Below, piece after piece: positions 49,181-58,173 of a stretch of 64,000 nt of DNA. Both the position numbers and the translations under genes were made by a program. Origin of the DNA: an uncultured Acetatifactor sp. (GTDB taxonomy: Bacteria > Bacillota > Clostridia > Lachnospirales > Lachnospiraceae); assembly GCA_949840885.1 (NCBI GenBank), contig CATKYJ010000012.1:1-64000 (forward strand). Direction: 5' to 3'. Under the pieces are notes generated by a model. That model was not told the origin of the DNA. It was given only the letters and a program-made list of their open reading frames with translations, and ran no database searches. The stretch's first letter is position 1, and each line of letters opens with the position of its first letter.

Positions 49181-50605
49181 TCACGCATTATTTGCAAGTA
49201 TTTTTTCCAGCCACCAGAAAGATTTTTCCGCCTTATAAAACCCCAGCTTCTCCTGCAGATTCCTCGAGGCGGTGTTTTCCACGGACACATGCCCATAGGG
49301 CACCCAGCCTCTTTCCAGCATGCGGTTCACCGCAAAGGCCTCCAGGGAACTTGCTATCCCCCTCCCCCTGTAAGCCTCCTCCACGAACAGCATCCCCAGG
49401 CTCCCCTCATCGTGCATCCCCACAAAGCCCACCTGTCTGCCGTCCAGGAAAGCGCCGTACATGGCTTTCGCCAAAATGCGCTCCCTTACATATCCGTCAT
49501 CCACGTCGGGGCCGTCTGCGCCGTCTGCGCCATACCATTTGCATACATACGGCAGATCGTCCAGGGAAAGCTGTCTGATTTCCTTGTGCCTTACAGGCAG
49601 CGTTTCCTTTCGGGTATACAGCATTTGGAAAAACTCCCCAAATACAGTGTACTGTCTTTTGGTCAGGATATCCCGCAGAAAGGGCCGGGACACCAGAACC
49701 ATATTTGTGTCTTCCGGCAGCATTTCTGCCATTCTCTCGCCGCTCTCCTGGTCAGGGGCGTCCATCATGCAGATCCTTGCTTTTCTGTCATACAAAAGCA
49801 CTGCGGTATCGCGTCCGCGAAAATCCGTGTACAGAATATCGGCCCGCCCTCTGGCAAGGCTTTCCATCATATGGATATTGTTTCGCTTTTGTCCGGAAAG
49901 CCGCCCAATCAGTTCCTGCTTCTGCCGGTACTTGGCGTAAAGGTCGGGACGCCTTGCGGCAGTGCGCTGTCTGGACTGCTCCAGCCGCCATGCTGCTATC
50001 TGCCTGTGGTTGCCCGACAGGAGGACCTCCGGCACCCTGCTCCCCTGCCACTCTTCCGGCCGGGAATACTGGGGATATTCCAGCAGATCGTTAAAGAAGC
50101 TCTCCTCCCCGGCGGACTCGTCATTTCCCAGAACGCCGGGAATCAGCCTTGCGATCACGTCTATCACTACCATGGCCGCCAGTTCGCCGCCGGTCAGCAC
50201 ATAGTCCCCGATGGACACCTGATCCGTGACCACTCGCTCCAGCACCCGCTCGTCAATGCCCTCATAGTGGCCGCAGAGGAATACCAGCTCTTCCTCCTCG
50301 GCAAAGTCCTCCGCCATTCTCTGGGTGAACGGACGGCCCTGGGGCGTCATGTAAATCGTCCTGACAGCCCTGCCTCCGGTCACGGCCCGGTGCGCGTCAT
50401 AGACAGGCTGCGCCTGCATCAGCATGCCTGCGCCGCCGCCGAAAATGTAATCGTCCACCTTTCCATGCTTGTCCAGCGTATAGTCTCTGATATCTACTGC
50501 ATTTAGAGAAAGGAGGCCTTTCTGGGCCGCCCTGCCCAGGATGCTGGAGGACAGCCCCTGCCGGATCATCTCCGGAAATAAAGTCAATATGTGGAATTTC
50601 GTCAC
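49181..50605 (-). CDS. trmD: tRNA (guanine-37-N1)-methyltransferase fused to a GNAT acetyltransferase domain
   Basis: This 474-residue protein is about twice the normal TrmD length. Residues 1-240 are a complete TrmD: FHILTLFPEM, GGGAGMLMQAQPVYDA, LCGHYEGIDERV and the trefoil-knot segment YVLTGGELAAMVVIDVIARL. Residues about 250-474 are a GNAT domain of the N-acetyltransferase type with GMLFVEEAYRGRGIASSLEAF (acetyl-CoA loop) and YGHVSVENTASRNLQEKLGF. TrmD methylates G37 in tRNAs to prevent frameshifting. The acetyltransferase substrate is unknown. The start is a GTG with AGGGG 7 bases upstream. It lies between rimM and rplS as usual. Confidence 0.95.
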   Translation of the reverse strand: MTKFHILTLFPEMIRQGLSSSILGRAAQKGLLSLNAVDIRDYTLDKHGKVDDYIFGGGAGMLMQAQPVYDAHRAVTGGRAVRTIYMTPQGRPFTQRMAEDFAEEEELVFLCGHYEGIDERVLERVVTDQVSIGDYVLTGGELAAMVVIDVIARLIPGVLGNDESAGEESFFNDLLEYPQYSRPEEWQGSRVPEVLLSGNHRQIAAWRLEQSRQRTAARRPDLYAKYRQKQELIGRLSGQKRNNIHMMESLARGRADILYTDFRGRDTAVLLYDRKARICMMDAPDQESGERMAEMLPEDTNMVLVSRPFLRDILTKRQYTVFGEFFQMLYTRKETLPVRHKEIRQLSLDDLPYVCKWYGADGADGPDVDDGYVRERILAKAMYGAFLDGRQVGFVGMHDEGSLGMLFVEEAYRGRGIASSLEAFAVNRMLERGWVPYGHVSVENTASRNLQEKLGFYKAEKSFWWLEKILANNA

Positions 50606-50623
50606 ATTTACACCCCTGGTTTC

Positions 50624-51142
50624 TCACGTCCCATCCAATAGTCCGTCCAAAATATGGATTCTGATGAATCCGGCCTCCACATCCACTTCCAGAACGCACT
50701 GTTTGATGGCTGGCAGCAGAAGTTCCCTGCCGTCCGCAAGCGCAATGACATACACATCATTGGCGCCTGTCTCCATCACGTCCCGCAAGGTTCCGATCTG
50801 TGTCCCGTCCTCGTCCTGCACCGCAAGCCCTATCAGATCTGCGATAAAGTATTCATCCTTCTTCAGGTGCACTGCCTCGCTTCTGGGCACCAGCAGGGAC
50901 GCTTTGCGGTACTTTTGCACGTCCTCTATGCTGTCGATTCCCTGAAACTTCAAGATGGCGAACTGTTTGAAGAACTTCACGCTCTCTATCTCCAGAACTG
51001 TCTTCTGAGCCTTTCCGGTATCCAGCGTCACATTTTTCAGCTTCTTAAACCGCTTCACGTCGTCTGTGGTGGGAAATACCTTTACCTCGCCGTGGAGTCC
51101 GTGAGTGGCGGTGATGATGCCTATTTTGAAAAAATCTTCCAT
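50624..51142 (-). CDS. rimM: 16S rRNA maturation factor RimM
   Basis: The 172-residue protein has the RimM N-terminal domain (KIGIITATHGLHGEVKVFP) and a C-terminal PRC-barrel domain (KDEYFIADLIGLAVQDEDG, VMETGANDVYVIAL, LLPAIKQCVLEVDVE). It helps assemble the 30S head with S19. The ATG at 51142 follows AAAAGGAG by 6 bases. It precedes trmD by 18 bp and is in the same operon. Confidence 0.96.
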   Translation of the reverse strand: MEDFFKIGIITATHGLHGEVKVFPTTDDVKRFKKLKNVTLDTGKAQKTVLEIESVKFFKQFAILKFQGIDSIEDVQKYRKASLLVPRSEAVHLKKDEYFIADLIGLAVQDEDGTQIGTLRDVMETGANDVYVIALADGRELLLPAIKQCVLEVDVEAGFIRIHILDGLLDGT

Positions 51143-51384
51143 GAAATACTCCTTTTCCTGACGCAAAAAGCTGTCGCTTTCAGAAAGGCACACAGGACAC
51201 GGTGTTTTTCACATGAAACCACCCTGCCCTGTGGGAGCCCGTCCGTACTCACAAGCAGTTAGATTTTCCGCCAAGATCCGGTACTTTCTGCTCGCGCGTC
51301 GGGTAACTATGCAAATTTCAGTGACCGTCCATATAGACAACAGCCCTTGTCTGCAGCATGCATTCTTCCTGATGCGTGTTCCCT
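51143..51384. other. Intergenic gap between khpA and rimM
   Basis: The 242-bp gap has no ORF with a start signal. Left and right parts (TACTCACAAGCAGTTAGATT near 51246; AATTTCAGTGACCG then ATATA near 51315-51335) loosely resemble the ends of the MITE-like element, perhaps a decayed copy. I see no clear promoter or terminator. Confidence 0.3.
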
Positions 51385-51621
51385 TTACAGGATTTCCACG
51401 TCCACGTTTTTCTTCTCACGGAAAGATGCCGCTTTCACCACTGAGCGTATCGCTTTGGCGATTCTGCCCTGCTTGCCGATGACCTTGCCCATGTCCGAGG
51501 GCGCTACATGCAGCTCAATGACTGTGTTCCTGCCATCAGCTTTCTCATTTACAGCCACTTCGTCCGGATTGTCTACAAGCGCTTTTGCAATCACTTCCAC
51601 CAATTCTTTGGAATCTTTCAT
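51385..51621 (-). CDS. khpA: RNA-binding KH-domain protein KhpA (YlqC)
   Basis: The 78-residue protein is a single type II KH domain with the GxxG loop VIGKQGRIAKAIRSVV. KhpA pairs with KhpB to bind small RNAs and affects cell division in Firmicutes. GGAGG lies six bases before the ATG. It is placed between rpsP and rimM as in other Firmicutes. Confidence 0.95.
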   Translation of the reverse strand: MKDSKELVEVIAKALVDNPDEVAVNEKADGRNTVIELHVAPSDMGKVIGKQGRIAKAIRSVVKAASFREKKNVDVEIL

Positions 51622-51645
51622 AAGCCACCTCCAGGCATCAAAATT

Positions 51646-51891
51646 TTACTTCTCGATACCAGCAGCTTTGAACAGTTTTCCTACCGTTTCCGTGGGCTGA
51701 GCGCCGTTTGCAAGCCACTTTTTAGCAAGCTCCTCATTGATTTTGAAAGTACTGGGATCCGTGCTGGGATCATAGGTACCGATTTCCTCGATGAATCTGC
51801 CATCTCTGGGAGAACGGGAATCAGCTACAATGATTCTATAAAAAGGAGCTTTCTTCTGTCCCATTCTTCTAAGTCTGATCTTTACTGCCAT
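51646..51891 (-). CDS. rpsP: 30S ribosomal protein S16
   Basis: The 81-residue protein is S16, with the start [29 protein letters not shown]. It binds 16S rRNA early in 30S assembly. AGAGGTAG precedes the ATG. It is followed by khpA 24 bp downstream. Confidence 0.98.
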   Translation of the reverse strand: MAVKIRLRRMGQKKAPFYRIIVADSRSPRDGRFIEEIGTYDPSTDPSTFKINEELAKKWLANGAQPTETVGKLFKAAGIEK

Positions 51892-52071
51892 TGTCTACCT
51901 CTTTCTGCCGTTTTGTACGGCCCTTATTAAAAAGTTTTCTATGAAAAGGACTGTTTGGGATTTCTCCCATGACACCCATATTCATCCGGTTTCCGGCTCA
52001 TGGTTTGCCGGCTTTTGTTCGGGTTCTTCCTATGACACATATCTTTCCATGGCACCATAGACGGCCGCGCT

Positions 52072-53439
52072 CTAAAACGGGAACCTCCCCTTGCCCATGC
52101 CGGGGAACCCGCCCAGCATCCCGCGGCCTTTCTTGCCGCCGCCAAACTGCTTCATCATCTTCTGGCTCTGCTCGAACTGCTTGATGAACCGGTTCACTAT
52201 GGCGATGTCCACGCCCGCGCCTTTCGCTATGCGATGCTTGCGCTGGGGATTCAAGAGTTTCGGATTTCTGCGTTCCTCCTTGGTCATGGACAGGACGATG
52301 GCCTCCATGTGCTTTAGCTGCTTCTCGTCTATCATGGATTCTAAGTCCGCGCCTTTCAGCCCTAAACCGGGCAGCATCCCCAAGATGCTGGCCAGTCCGC
52401 CCATGTTGCGCATCTGCTTCATACTCTCTAAGTAGTCCTCGAAGTCGAACTTGCCTTTTTTCATGCGGCCGGCCATCTCCCGGCTCTTGTCCTCGTCCAG
52501 GTCTATGCTCTCCTGTGCTTTTTCGATGAGGGAGAGCACGTCCCCCATGCCAAGGATCCGGTTTGCCATGCGGTCAGGATAGAACTGCTCCATGTCCGAG
52601 AGTTTTTCGCCCATGCTGACGTACAGAATAGGCTTTCCCGTGACTGCCTTTATGGAAAGGGCCGCACCGCCTCTGGTGTCGCCGTCCATCTTGGAGAGGA
52701 CGACCCCGTCGATGCCCACTTTCTCATCGAATTCTTTCGCCACGTTCACGGCGTCCTGGCCGGTCATGGCGTCCACCACCAGAAGCGTCTGGTGGACAGC
52801 GATTGTATGTTTGATCTCCTGCAGTTCCGCCATCATGTCCTCGTCAATATGCAGACGGCCTGCCGTATCCAGAATGACTACATTGTGACCGTTCTTCTCT
52901 GCATAGCGGATGGCCTCCGCCGCGATTTCAGGAGGCTTATGATCCGTTCCCATGGAGAAAACGTCCACTTCCTGCTTCTTACCGTTGATTTCCAACTGCT
53001 CTATGGCCGCGGGACGGTAGATATCGCAGGCTACCAGCAGGGATTTCTTGCCCTTGGTCTTCAGCTTCCCCGCAATCTTGGCCGTGGCCGTGGTCTTGCC
53101 GGCGCCCTGTAAGCCTGCCATCATGATAACGGTGATGGACTTGCCGGGCTGCATGGCGATTTCAGTGGTCTCGCTGCCCATGAGGGAAATCATCTCCTCA
53201 TTGACGATCTTGATGACCATCTGGCCGGGGTTTAAGCCGTTCATCACATCCTGGCCAATGGCTCTTTCTTCCACCGCTTTCACGAACTGTTTGACCACTT
53301 TGAAGTTTACATCGGCCTCCAAAAGAGCCATCTTCACTTCTTTTAAGGCAGACTTTACGTCCTCCTCGGTAAGGCGCCCTTTGCTCCTTAAGTTCTTGAA
53401 TACGTTCTGCAGTTTATCTGTTAAACTCTCAAATGCCAC
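52072..53439 (-). CDS. ffh: Signal recognition particle GTPase Ffh
   Basis: The 455-residue protein has the N domain, the G domain (GLQGAGKTTATAKIA, DTAGRLHID, SKMDGDTRGGAAL) and the methionine-rich M domain that binds SRP RNA and signal sequences. The C-terminus is Gly/Met/Phe-rich (GGFPGMGKGRFPF). It brings nascent membrane proteins to the receptor FtsY, encoded 5 kb away. The start is a GTG with AAGGAG 6 bases upstream. It follows ylxM. Confidence 0.98.
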   Translation of the reverse strand: MAFESLTDKLQNVFKNLRSKGRLTEEDVKSALKEVKMALLEADVNFKVVKQFVKAVEERAIGQDVMNGLNPGQMVIKIVNEEMISLMGSETTEIAMQPGKSITVIMMAGLQGAGKTTATAKIAGKLKTKGKKSLLVACDIYRPAAIEQLEINGKKQEVDVFSMGTDHKPPEIAAEAIRYAEKNGHNVVILDTAGRLHIDEDMMAELQEIKHTIAVHQTLLVVDAMTGQDAVNVAKEFDEKVGIDGVVLSKMDGDTRGGAALSIKAVTGKPILYVSMGEKLSDMEQFYPDRMANRILGMGDVLSLIEKAQESIDLDEDKSREMAGRMKKGKFDFEDYLESMKQMRNMGGLASILGMLPGLGLKGADLESMIDEKQLKHMEAIVLSMTKEERRNPKLLNPQRKHRIAKGAGVDIAIVNRFIKQFEQSQKMMKQFGGGKKGRGMLGGFPGMGKGRFPF

Positions 53440-53463
53440 TTGTGACTCCTTGTCCTATTGATT

Positions 53464-53550
53464 TATACTGCACGTCAGTAAGATTCATCATGAATCCCGG
53501 CTGTGAGCCGCCAGCAAGGAATAACAGGAATTTCAGCGGTCTGAAGTATA
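53464..53550. repeat. MITE-like element between ylxM and ffh
   Basis: The 87-bp element starts TATACTGCACGTCAG and ends GCGGTCTGAAGTATA, with a central GGCT-GTG-AGCC hairpin. On the minus strand its end TATACTTCAGACCGCTGAAATT matches the tyrS copy end at about 18 of 22 bases. Confidence 0.55.
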
Positions 53551-53579
53551 TCCAGAATGCCTTGCCGGACATTTTCTCT

Positions 53580-54017
53580 TTACAACTCCTCCAGCAGTTC
53601 GTGGGAGAGCCTGCGGATAGCCTGGAGGCGCGTCTGCATCTTCTGTGCACCTGCCACCTGTGGCGTCTCCATGCCGCCGGACTTTTTATCTGCCCCTTTG
53701 CCGGCCATTTGGCCTGTTTCTCCATCTGCCTCTTCCAGGCATTCTGTACAGAACGTCAGCCTCTCGATTTCGGCCACCGTCTTCTTTGCCTTGGCGAACC
53801 GCTCCACCAGATGGAGCTTGCTCTCGTACTCCTGCAGGATCCTGTCGCAGCGCTTGATCAGGTCGTGCACGCCCTGTCTGCTGATGCCCCGCTCCTCGGC
53901 GATCTCCCCCAGGGACATGTCCCGGTACACCGCATCCTCATAGACGCTGCGTTGATGCTCTGTCAACAGCTCGCCGTAGAAGTCAAACAACATTGTCTGT
54001 TCGTATATTTTATCCAT
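53580..54017 (-). CDS. ylxM: YlxM-family SRP-associated HTH protein
   Basis: The 145-residue protein has an HTH domain (about 17-75: [40 protein letters not shown]) typical of YlxM/p13, which stimulates the SRP GTPases. The C-terminus (about 100-145) is longer than the usual 110 residues and Gly/Lys-rich. The ATG at 54017 was chosen because it fits the family start; an upstream frame overlaps the promoter. It is the first gene of ylxM-ffh, and a MITE-like element separates the two. Confidence 0.93.
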   Translation of the reverse strand: MDKIYEQTMLFDFYGELLTEHQRSVYEDAVYRDMSLGEIAEERGISRQGVHDLIKRCDRILQEYESKLHLVERFAKAKKTVAEIERLTFCTECLEEADGETGQMAGKGADKKSGGMETPQVAGAQKMQTRLQAIRRLSHELLEEL

Positions 54018-54036
54018 AACTTCACCAGCCTTGTGT

Positions 54037-54065
54037 ATCTTACTACAGAAATGGGTGGGTGTCAA
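54037..54065 (-). promoter_or_regulatory. Sigma-A promoter of ylxM-ffh
   Basis: On the minus strand TTGACA (54060-54065), 17 bp and TAAGAT (54037-54042). Confidence 0.75.
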
Positions 54066-54075
54066 GTAATTTTTC

Positions 54076-54104
54076 TTTACAGAGATTCAAATATTTGTTA
54101 TCAT
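54076..54104 (+). promoter_or_regulatory. Sigma-A promoter of the DUF6688-like gene
   Basis: TTTACA (54076-54081), 17 bp and TATCAT (54099-54104), back to back with the ylxM promoter. Confidence 0.6.
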
Positions 54105-54138
54105 ATTAGGAAAGTAAGAAACTCGAAAGGAAATCATC

Positions 54139-55419
54139 ATGTCAGGTAAAAAGAAAAAAGCGAAGCTGAATGAACTGATCCGGAAAAGGCCTCTGCTGGC
54201 TTCCATTGTCATCACGTTTCCCATCGGCCTGGCCGGCACCTGCCTCTCGTATCTGCCTACGTTCTTCCGCTATAGCGGAGTTTCCGCAAAATCGTTCCTG
54301 TCCATGCCCATCGCCCTGTTTTTCGTGGGGCTTCTCCTGGCTGGCTTTCTCGTCTATCCTTTGGTCCTGACAGGAATCCAGTTCTTTCTGCTGCTGCGCA
54401 TGGTTCTGAATCCCGGGAAAGAATATGCCAGGAAGAGGATCTTCGACATCGTCACCGTGCCACTGGGACTCCTGTACACCTGCATCTATTTTAGCCTGAC
54501 GAATGTGGTGTTCTACAGTGACTGGACCGAAACCCTGGCCAACGCCCAGCAGCATACGCCTATATATACCCAAAGCGCATTGACTGTATCGGTCATTATC
54601 ATAGTGGGTTTTGCAGGATATCTGACAGTGAGCTTCCTCCCTTTGCGGCATACGCCTCCCCTCCTGCTGGTCCTTGGCATATCCGCCATGTACCTGGGGA
54701 CTGCAGAGAGCATTGTATGGGGCATTCAGATCTATCGGGATCCCTTTTTCAGCATGCTGCCCCTGCTGCTGCCCCTGAACTGCATCCTGATCACCGCCAG
54801 GACGGTCCTGTACAAAATCCGGGAGTGGGATCACATCCCACATGAGATGCACAAGATCAGCCGGGTTCCGTTCCTGCGCGGATGCAGCCGCATCCTGGAC
54901 AATGCCAAACTCTGGCCCCTGGCAGCATTCCTGCTCATGTGGCCGCTGCTTGGCATCCTGATCGCCATCCTCGTGCTGTTTGGCCAGGCGCCTGATTCCA
55001 TCATCCGAGCCTGGACGGAGACAAGCGACTGGAACCTTTCCAGGCGGGTGGCCCCGCAGAATGTTTACTATGATGAGCATTATCTGTGCACCGTGGCGGC
55101 GGGAGGACATGAAAGAATCGTGAAGCCCCTGCGATTAGGGGTCAGACATGGGCACCAGGTCATCGTGAACAGGCAGTTGTGTGTGGCAAATGCCTTCGAG
55201 CAGGTTTTGGAGGAGCGGACACCCCGGTTTCACAGGGCTGTGCGGCATTTTTATGATAAATACGGTTTTCCTGTGGCACGGCTTATCCGTTCCAGATATG
55301 TGGCGGATTTCGTCTACTTTTTGATGAAGCCCCTGGAATGGCTCTTCCTGGCAGCACTGTATCTGACGGAAGTGCATCCGGAAGACAGAATTGCAGTACA
55401 GTATATGGGCCGGCCGTGA
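54139..55419 (+). CDS. Multi-span membrane protein, DUF6688-like
   Basis: The 426-residue protein has a Lys-rich N-terminus (SGKKKKAKL), about seven hydrophobic segments (to about residue 290) and a conserved soluble C-terminal part: YYDEHYLCTVAAGGHERIVKPL, RHGHQVIVNRQLCVANAFEQ, FYDKYGFPVARLI. The pattern resembles the DUF6688 family of Clostridia and other anaerobes, of unknown function. Conserved His, Asp and Glu residues in the C-terminal part hint at a metal or catalytic site (inference). AAAGGAA lies before the ATG. It is a plus-strand gene between ylxM and yitT. Confidence 0.75.
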   Translation: MSGKKKKAKLNELIRKRPLLASIVITFPIGLAGTCLSYLPTFFRYSGVSAKSFLSMPIALFFVGLLLAGFLVYPLVLTGIQFFLLLRMVLNPGKEYARKRIFDIVTVPLGLLYTCIYFSLTNVVFYSDWTETLANAQQHTPIYTQSALTVSVIIIVGFAGYLTVSFLPLRHTPPLLLVLGISAMYLGTAESIVWGIQIYRDPFFSMLPLLLPLNCILITARTVLYKIREWDHIPHEMHKISRVPFLRGCSRILDNAKLWPLAAFLLMWPLLGILIAILVLFGQAPDSIIRAWTETSDWNLSRRVAPQNVYYDEHYLCTVAAGGHERIVKPLRLGVRHGHQVIVNRQLCVANAFEQVLEERTPRFHRAVRHFYDKYGFPVARLIRSRYVADFVYFLMKPLEWLFLAALYLTEVHPEDRIAVQYMGRP

Positions 55420-55519
55420 GCAGTCAGGGACTGTGTGTCTGCGGGGCATCGAACCGGCCTAGTCAGATTCCGGCGGGAAGAAGTGAGTCAAAACCTCTCA
55501 TCCGTCCCTCTTTTGCCCT

Positions 55520-56440
55520 TTACAGCTTCTGACTGAAAATATTTTTATACCCCTCTCCGTAGATTTCCGAAGCGCTGGTGATGATTGTAAAGGCTTTCGG
55601 ATCCTCCTGCCTGACAATCTCCTCCAGCTTTGGGGAAAGGGGTTTTTTCACCACACACAGAATGACCTTTTTGTCCGTTCCCGTGTAGGCGCCGCTGCCG
55701 GAGATGTATGTGGCGCTGATGTCCAGTTCCTCCAGCAGCCTGGCCACAATGTTCTGGGGACTGTCGCTGATGATGAAGAACATCTTCGCCCCATCCCGCC
55801 CATAGAGAACCAGATCCAGCATTACGGAGTTGATGAATACCACCACGCCGGCGTACAGCGCTGTGTCCAAGTTCTGGAATACAAAGGCGGATGCCGTCAC
55901 AATGATGGCATCGGTGAGCAAAAACAGAAAGCCCGTCTTTAAATGGGGAAGTTTCAGCCGCAGCAGTTTGATGATGATATCCGTGCCGCCGGTGGTGGCT
56001 CCCGCTTTGAATACCAGCCCCAGAGAAACTGCCATCAGCGAAGCGCCTACCAATGCCGCCAGCAGCGGGTCTTTCGTCAGGGCTCCCACAGGCGTGAGCA
56101 AATTCGTGGCAAAGGAAGTAGCCAGGGTACAGTACAGAGTGGAGAGGATGAATTTCAAGCCGAATTTCCACATGCCCAGGGCCAGAATGGGGATATTGAT
56201 CAGGAACATCCAGGTACCTGTCTCCAGCCCCGTGAGCCGGTTCAGGATGATGGCGATACCGGTGACTCCGCCGGGGGCCAGGGAATTGGGATCCAGGAAC
56301 AGGCTGACGGAAACGGCATAGATTCCGGAGGCCAGAGTGATGATCAGGTAGTCCTGGATTCTACGCTGAAACGTCTTTTTCTCCTCGTATTGAATTTCGC
56401 TTTTCTGCTCTTTGCTCACCTGTCCCATACTGCTTTTCAT
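55520..56440 (-). CDS. yitT: YitT-family membrane protein
   Basis: The 306-residue protein has five or six hydrophobic segments (YAVSVSLFLDPNSLAPGGVTGIAIILNRL is the family start, followed by GGTDIIIKLLRL) and a C-terminal DUF2179 domain (YGRDGAKMFFIISDSPQNIVARLLEELD, ending VRQEDPKAFTIITSASEIYGEGY). These proteins are widespread in Firmicutes and have no settled function; transport is suggested. The first ATG has AGAGGA touching it, and an ATG four codons later is also possible. It is a single gene. Confidence 0.9.
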   Translation of the reverse strand: MKSSMGQVSKEQKSEIQYEEKKTFQRRIQDYLIITLASGIYAVSVSLFLDPNSLAPGGVTGIAIILNRLTGLETGTWMFLINIPILALGMWKFGLKFILSTLYCTLATSFATNLLTPVGALTKDPLLAALVGASLMAVSLGLVFKAGATTGGTDIIIKLLRLKLPHLKTGFLFLLTDAIIVTASAFVFQNLDTALYAGVVVFINSVMLDLVLYGRDGAKMFFIISDSPQNIVARLLEELDISATYISGSGAYTGTDKKVILCVVKKPLSPKLEEIVRQEDPKAFTIITSASEIYGEGYKNIFSQKL

Positions 56441-56467
56441 TCCTCTTATCTACCTCCAAAACCCAGT

Positions 56468-56502
56468 AGAGCAGGCGGCCTGCGTCACAGGCAGCCCGCT
56501 CT
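56468..56502 (-). terminator. Terminator of ilvA
   Basis: AGAGC-GGC-GCCTG pairs with CAGGC-GCC-GCTCT in an imperfect 13-bp stem between ilvA and yitT, followed on the minus strand by GGGTTTTGG. Confidence 0.55.
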
Positions 56503-56602
56503 CTCCGGCTTTTTTGCCCTCAATGATTTAGCCTTTTGTTTCCGCTGTGCACAGCCACTTAGCTACTGCTTACATACAACAAGGCTTCATCCGCAAGCCC
56601 CG

Positions 56603-58054
56603 TCAGCCTCCTACGTTCACCAACCTGGGCTTATAGCCCCCTTCCTCCAGGGACTTCATGATCTGTTCCTTATGCTCGGTGCCGAATGCCTCCATGGTGA
56701 TACGCAGTTCCACGGCGGCGTTGCGGTTCGTGGTGACGAACTGGTTGTGCTCCAGTTCCACCACGTTTCCGTTGGCCTTGGCGATGATGCCTGCCACCCG
56801 GTACAGTTCGCCTGGCTTATCCGGCAGCAGCATGGACACGGTGAACACCCTGTCGCGCATGATCAGGCCCTGCTGTACCACGGAGGACATGGTGGTCACA
56901 TCCATGTTTCCGCCGCTTAGGATGGCTACCACTTTCTTGCCCTTTACATCCAGGTGCTTCAGGGCAGCCACGGTGAGAAGACCCGAGTTCTCCACAACAG
57001 TCTTGTGGTTCTCCACCATGTCCAGGAAAGAGACTACAAGCTCATGGTCTTCCACAGTAATGATGCCGTCCAGGTTCTTCTGGATGTATGGGAAGAGTTT
57101 GTTTCCGGGAGTCTTCACCGCGGTGCCGTCGGCGATGGTGCTGACCTTAGGCAGCGTCACCACATGACCCTCCTCTAAAGATCTCTGCATACAGTTTGCC
57201 CCGGCAGGCTCCACTCCAATCACTTTTATCTTCGGATTTAAAAGTTTTGCCAGGGTGGACACGCCGGTGGCCAGGCCGCCGCCGCCGATGGGCACCAGTA
57301 TGTAGTCTACCAGAGGCAGTTCCTTTACGATTTCCATGGCGATGGTTCCCTGTCCGGTGGCCACCATCAGGTCGTCAAAGGGATGGATAAAGGTGTAGCC
57401 GTTCTCCTCCGCCAACTCATAGGCCTTGGCGCAGGCCTCATCGTATACGTCCCCATAGAGCACCACCTCCGCGCCGTAGCCCTTGGTGCGGTTGACTTTC
57501 ATCAGGGGCGTGGTGGTGGGCATGACGATGACGGCCTTTGCGCCGTAGGCCTTGGCCGCGTAGGCTACGCCCTGGGCATGGTTTCCTGCCGAGGCGGTGA
57601 TAAGGCCCTTGGAGCGTTCCTCGTCTGTGAGGGTGCATATTTTATAGTATGCGCCTCTCAGCTTATACGCGCCCGTGAGCTGCATGTTCTCGGGCTTTAG
57701 GTAGACCTTGTTGCCGGTCTGGCTGCTTAAGTACTCGCTGAACACCAGCTTTGTCTCCAGGGTCACATTTTTTACGATCTCTGATGCCTCCTCGAATTTC
57801 TCCAGGGACAGTCCCTCCTCTATGGATTGCTCCTCTTCCATTTTAATCCCCATCTCTGTCTCCCCCTTTGTCTTTTTATTTTCTTCGGATTCCATTTCCT
57901 CCGCAGAATGTACTTTTACGGCTTGCTTCTCTTCCCCTGCGTTCGTGCTCTCTTTGCCCGCTGTCTCCGGTTCCTCTGCATCTGTTTCTTCTTCCATGGC
58001 TTGCACCTCTTCCATGGAATGTTCTTCCTCCAAAGAACACTTCTGTTCCTCCAT
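56603..58054 (-). CDS. ilvA: Threonine ammonia-lyase with repeat-built N-terminal extension
   Basis: The 483-residue protein has a normal catabolic-type threonine deaminase from residue 84: LSLEKFEEASEIVKNVTLETK, PLP lysine K131 (TGAYKLRGAYYK), the phosphate-binding SAGNHAQGVA and GGGGLATG, and a C-terminal ACT domain (VSMLLPDKPGELYRVAGI). It turns threonine into 2-oxobutanoate and ammonia. Residues 1-83 are an acidic extension built from six-residue units (LEEEHS, MEEVQA, MEEETD ... MEEEQS, IEEGLS). The ATG at 58054 has a strong AAAGGAGGAG seven bases upstream, so the extension is probably translated. An internal ATG at 57853 with AGGGGGAG could give a shorter form. Confidence 0.93.
   Translation of the reverse strand: MEEQKCSLEEEHSMEEVQAMEEETDAEEPETAGKESTNAGEEKQAVKVHSAEEMESEENKKTKGETEMGIKMEEEQSIEEGLSLEKFEEASEIVKNVTLETKLVFSEYLSSQTGNKVYLKPENMQLTGAYKLRGAYYKICTLTDEERSKGLITASAGNHAQGVAYAAKAYGAKAVIVMPTTTPLMKVNRTKGYGAEVVLYGDVYDEACAKAYELAEENGYTFIHPFDDLMVATGQGTIAMEIVKELPLVDYILVPIGGGGLATGVSTLAKLLNPKIKVIGVEPAGANCMQRSLEEGHVVTLPKVSTIADGTAVKTPGNKLFPYIQKNLDGIITVEDHELVVSFLDMVENHKTVVENSGLLTVAALKHLDVKGKKVVAILSGGNMDVTTMSSVVQQGLIMRDRVFTVSMLLPDKPGELYRVAGIIAKANGNVVELEHNQFVTTNRNAAVELRITMEAFGTEHKEQIMKSLEEGGYKPRLVNVGG
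57806..57841 (-). repeat. Two MEEEHS-type units next to the ilvA core
   Basis: ATGGAAGAGGAGCAATCC (57824-57841) and ATAGAGGAGGGACTGTCC (57806-57823) are in frame and encode MEEEQS-IEEGLS directly before the conserved LEKFEEA start of the enzyme. Confidence 0.75.
57962..58033 (-). repeat. Four diverged MEEEHS-type units at the ilvA N-terminus
   Basis: Consecutive 18-bp units encode LEEEHS, MEEVQA, MEEETD and AEEPET. They are preceded by a 21-bp unit (MEEQKCS) that holds the start codon. Confidence 0.7.
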
Positions 58055-58173
58055 CCGGCCACTCCTCCTTTCCCCGCAGCCACTGCCGCACTGCGGCCCA
58101 TATCTCCCGCATTCCATTCCTCATCGGAACACAGTTATTTTTCCTCCTTACGTCCCTATCCGTCCTCGGACAG

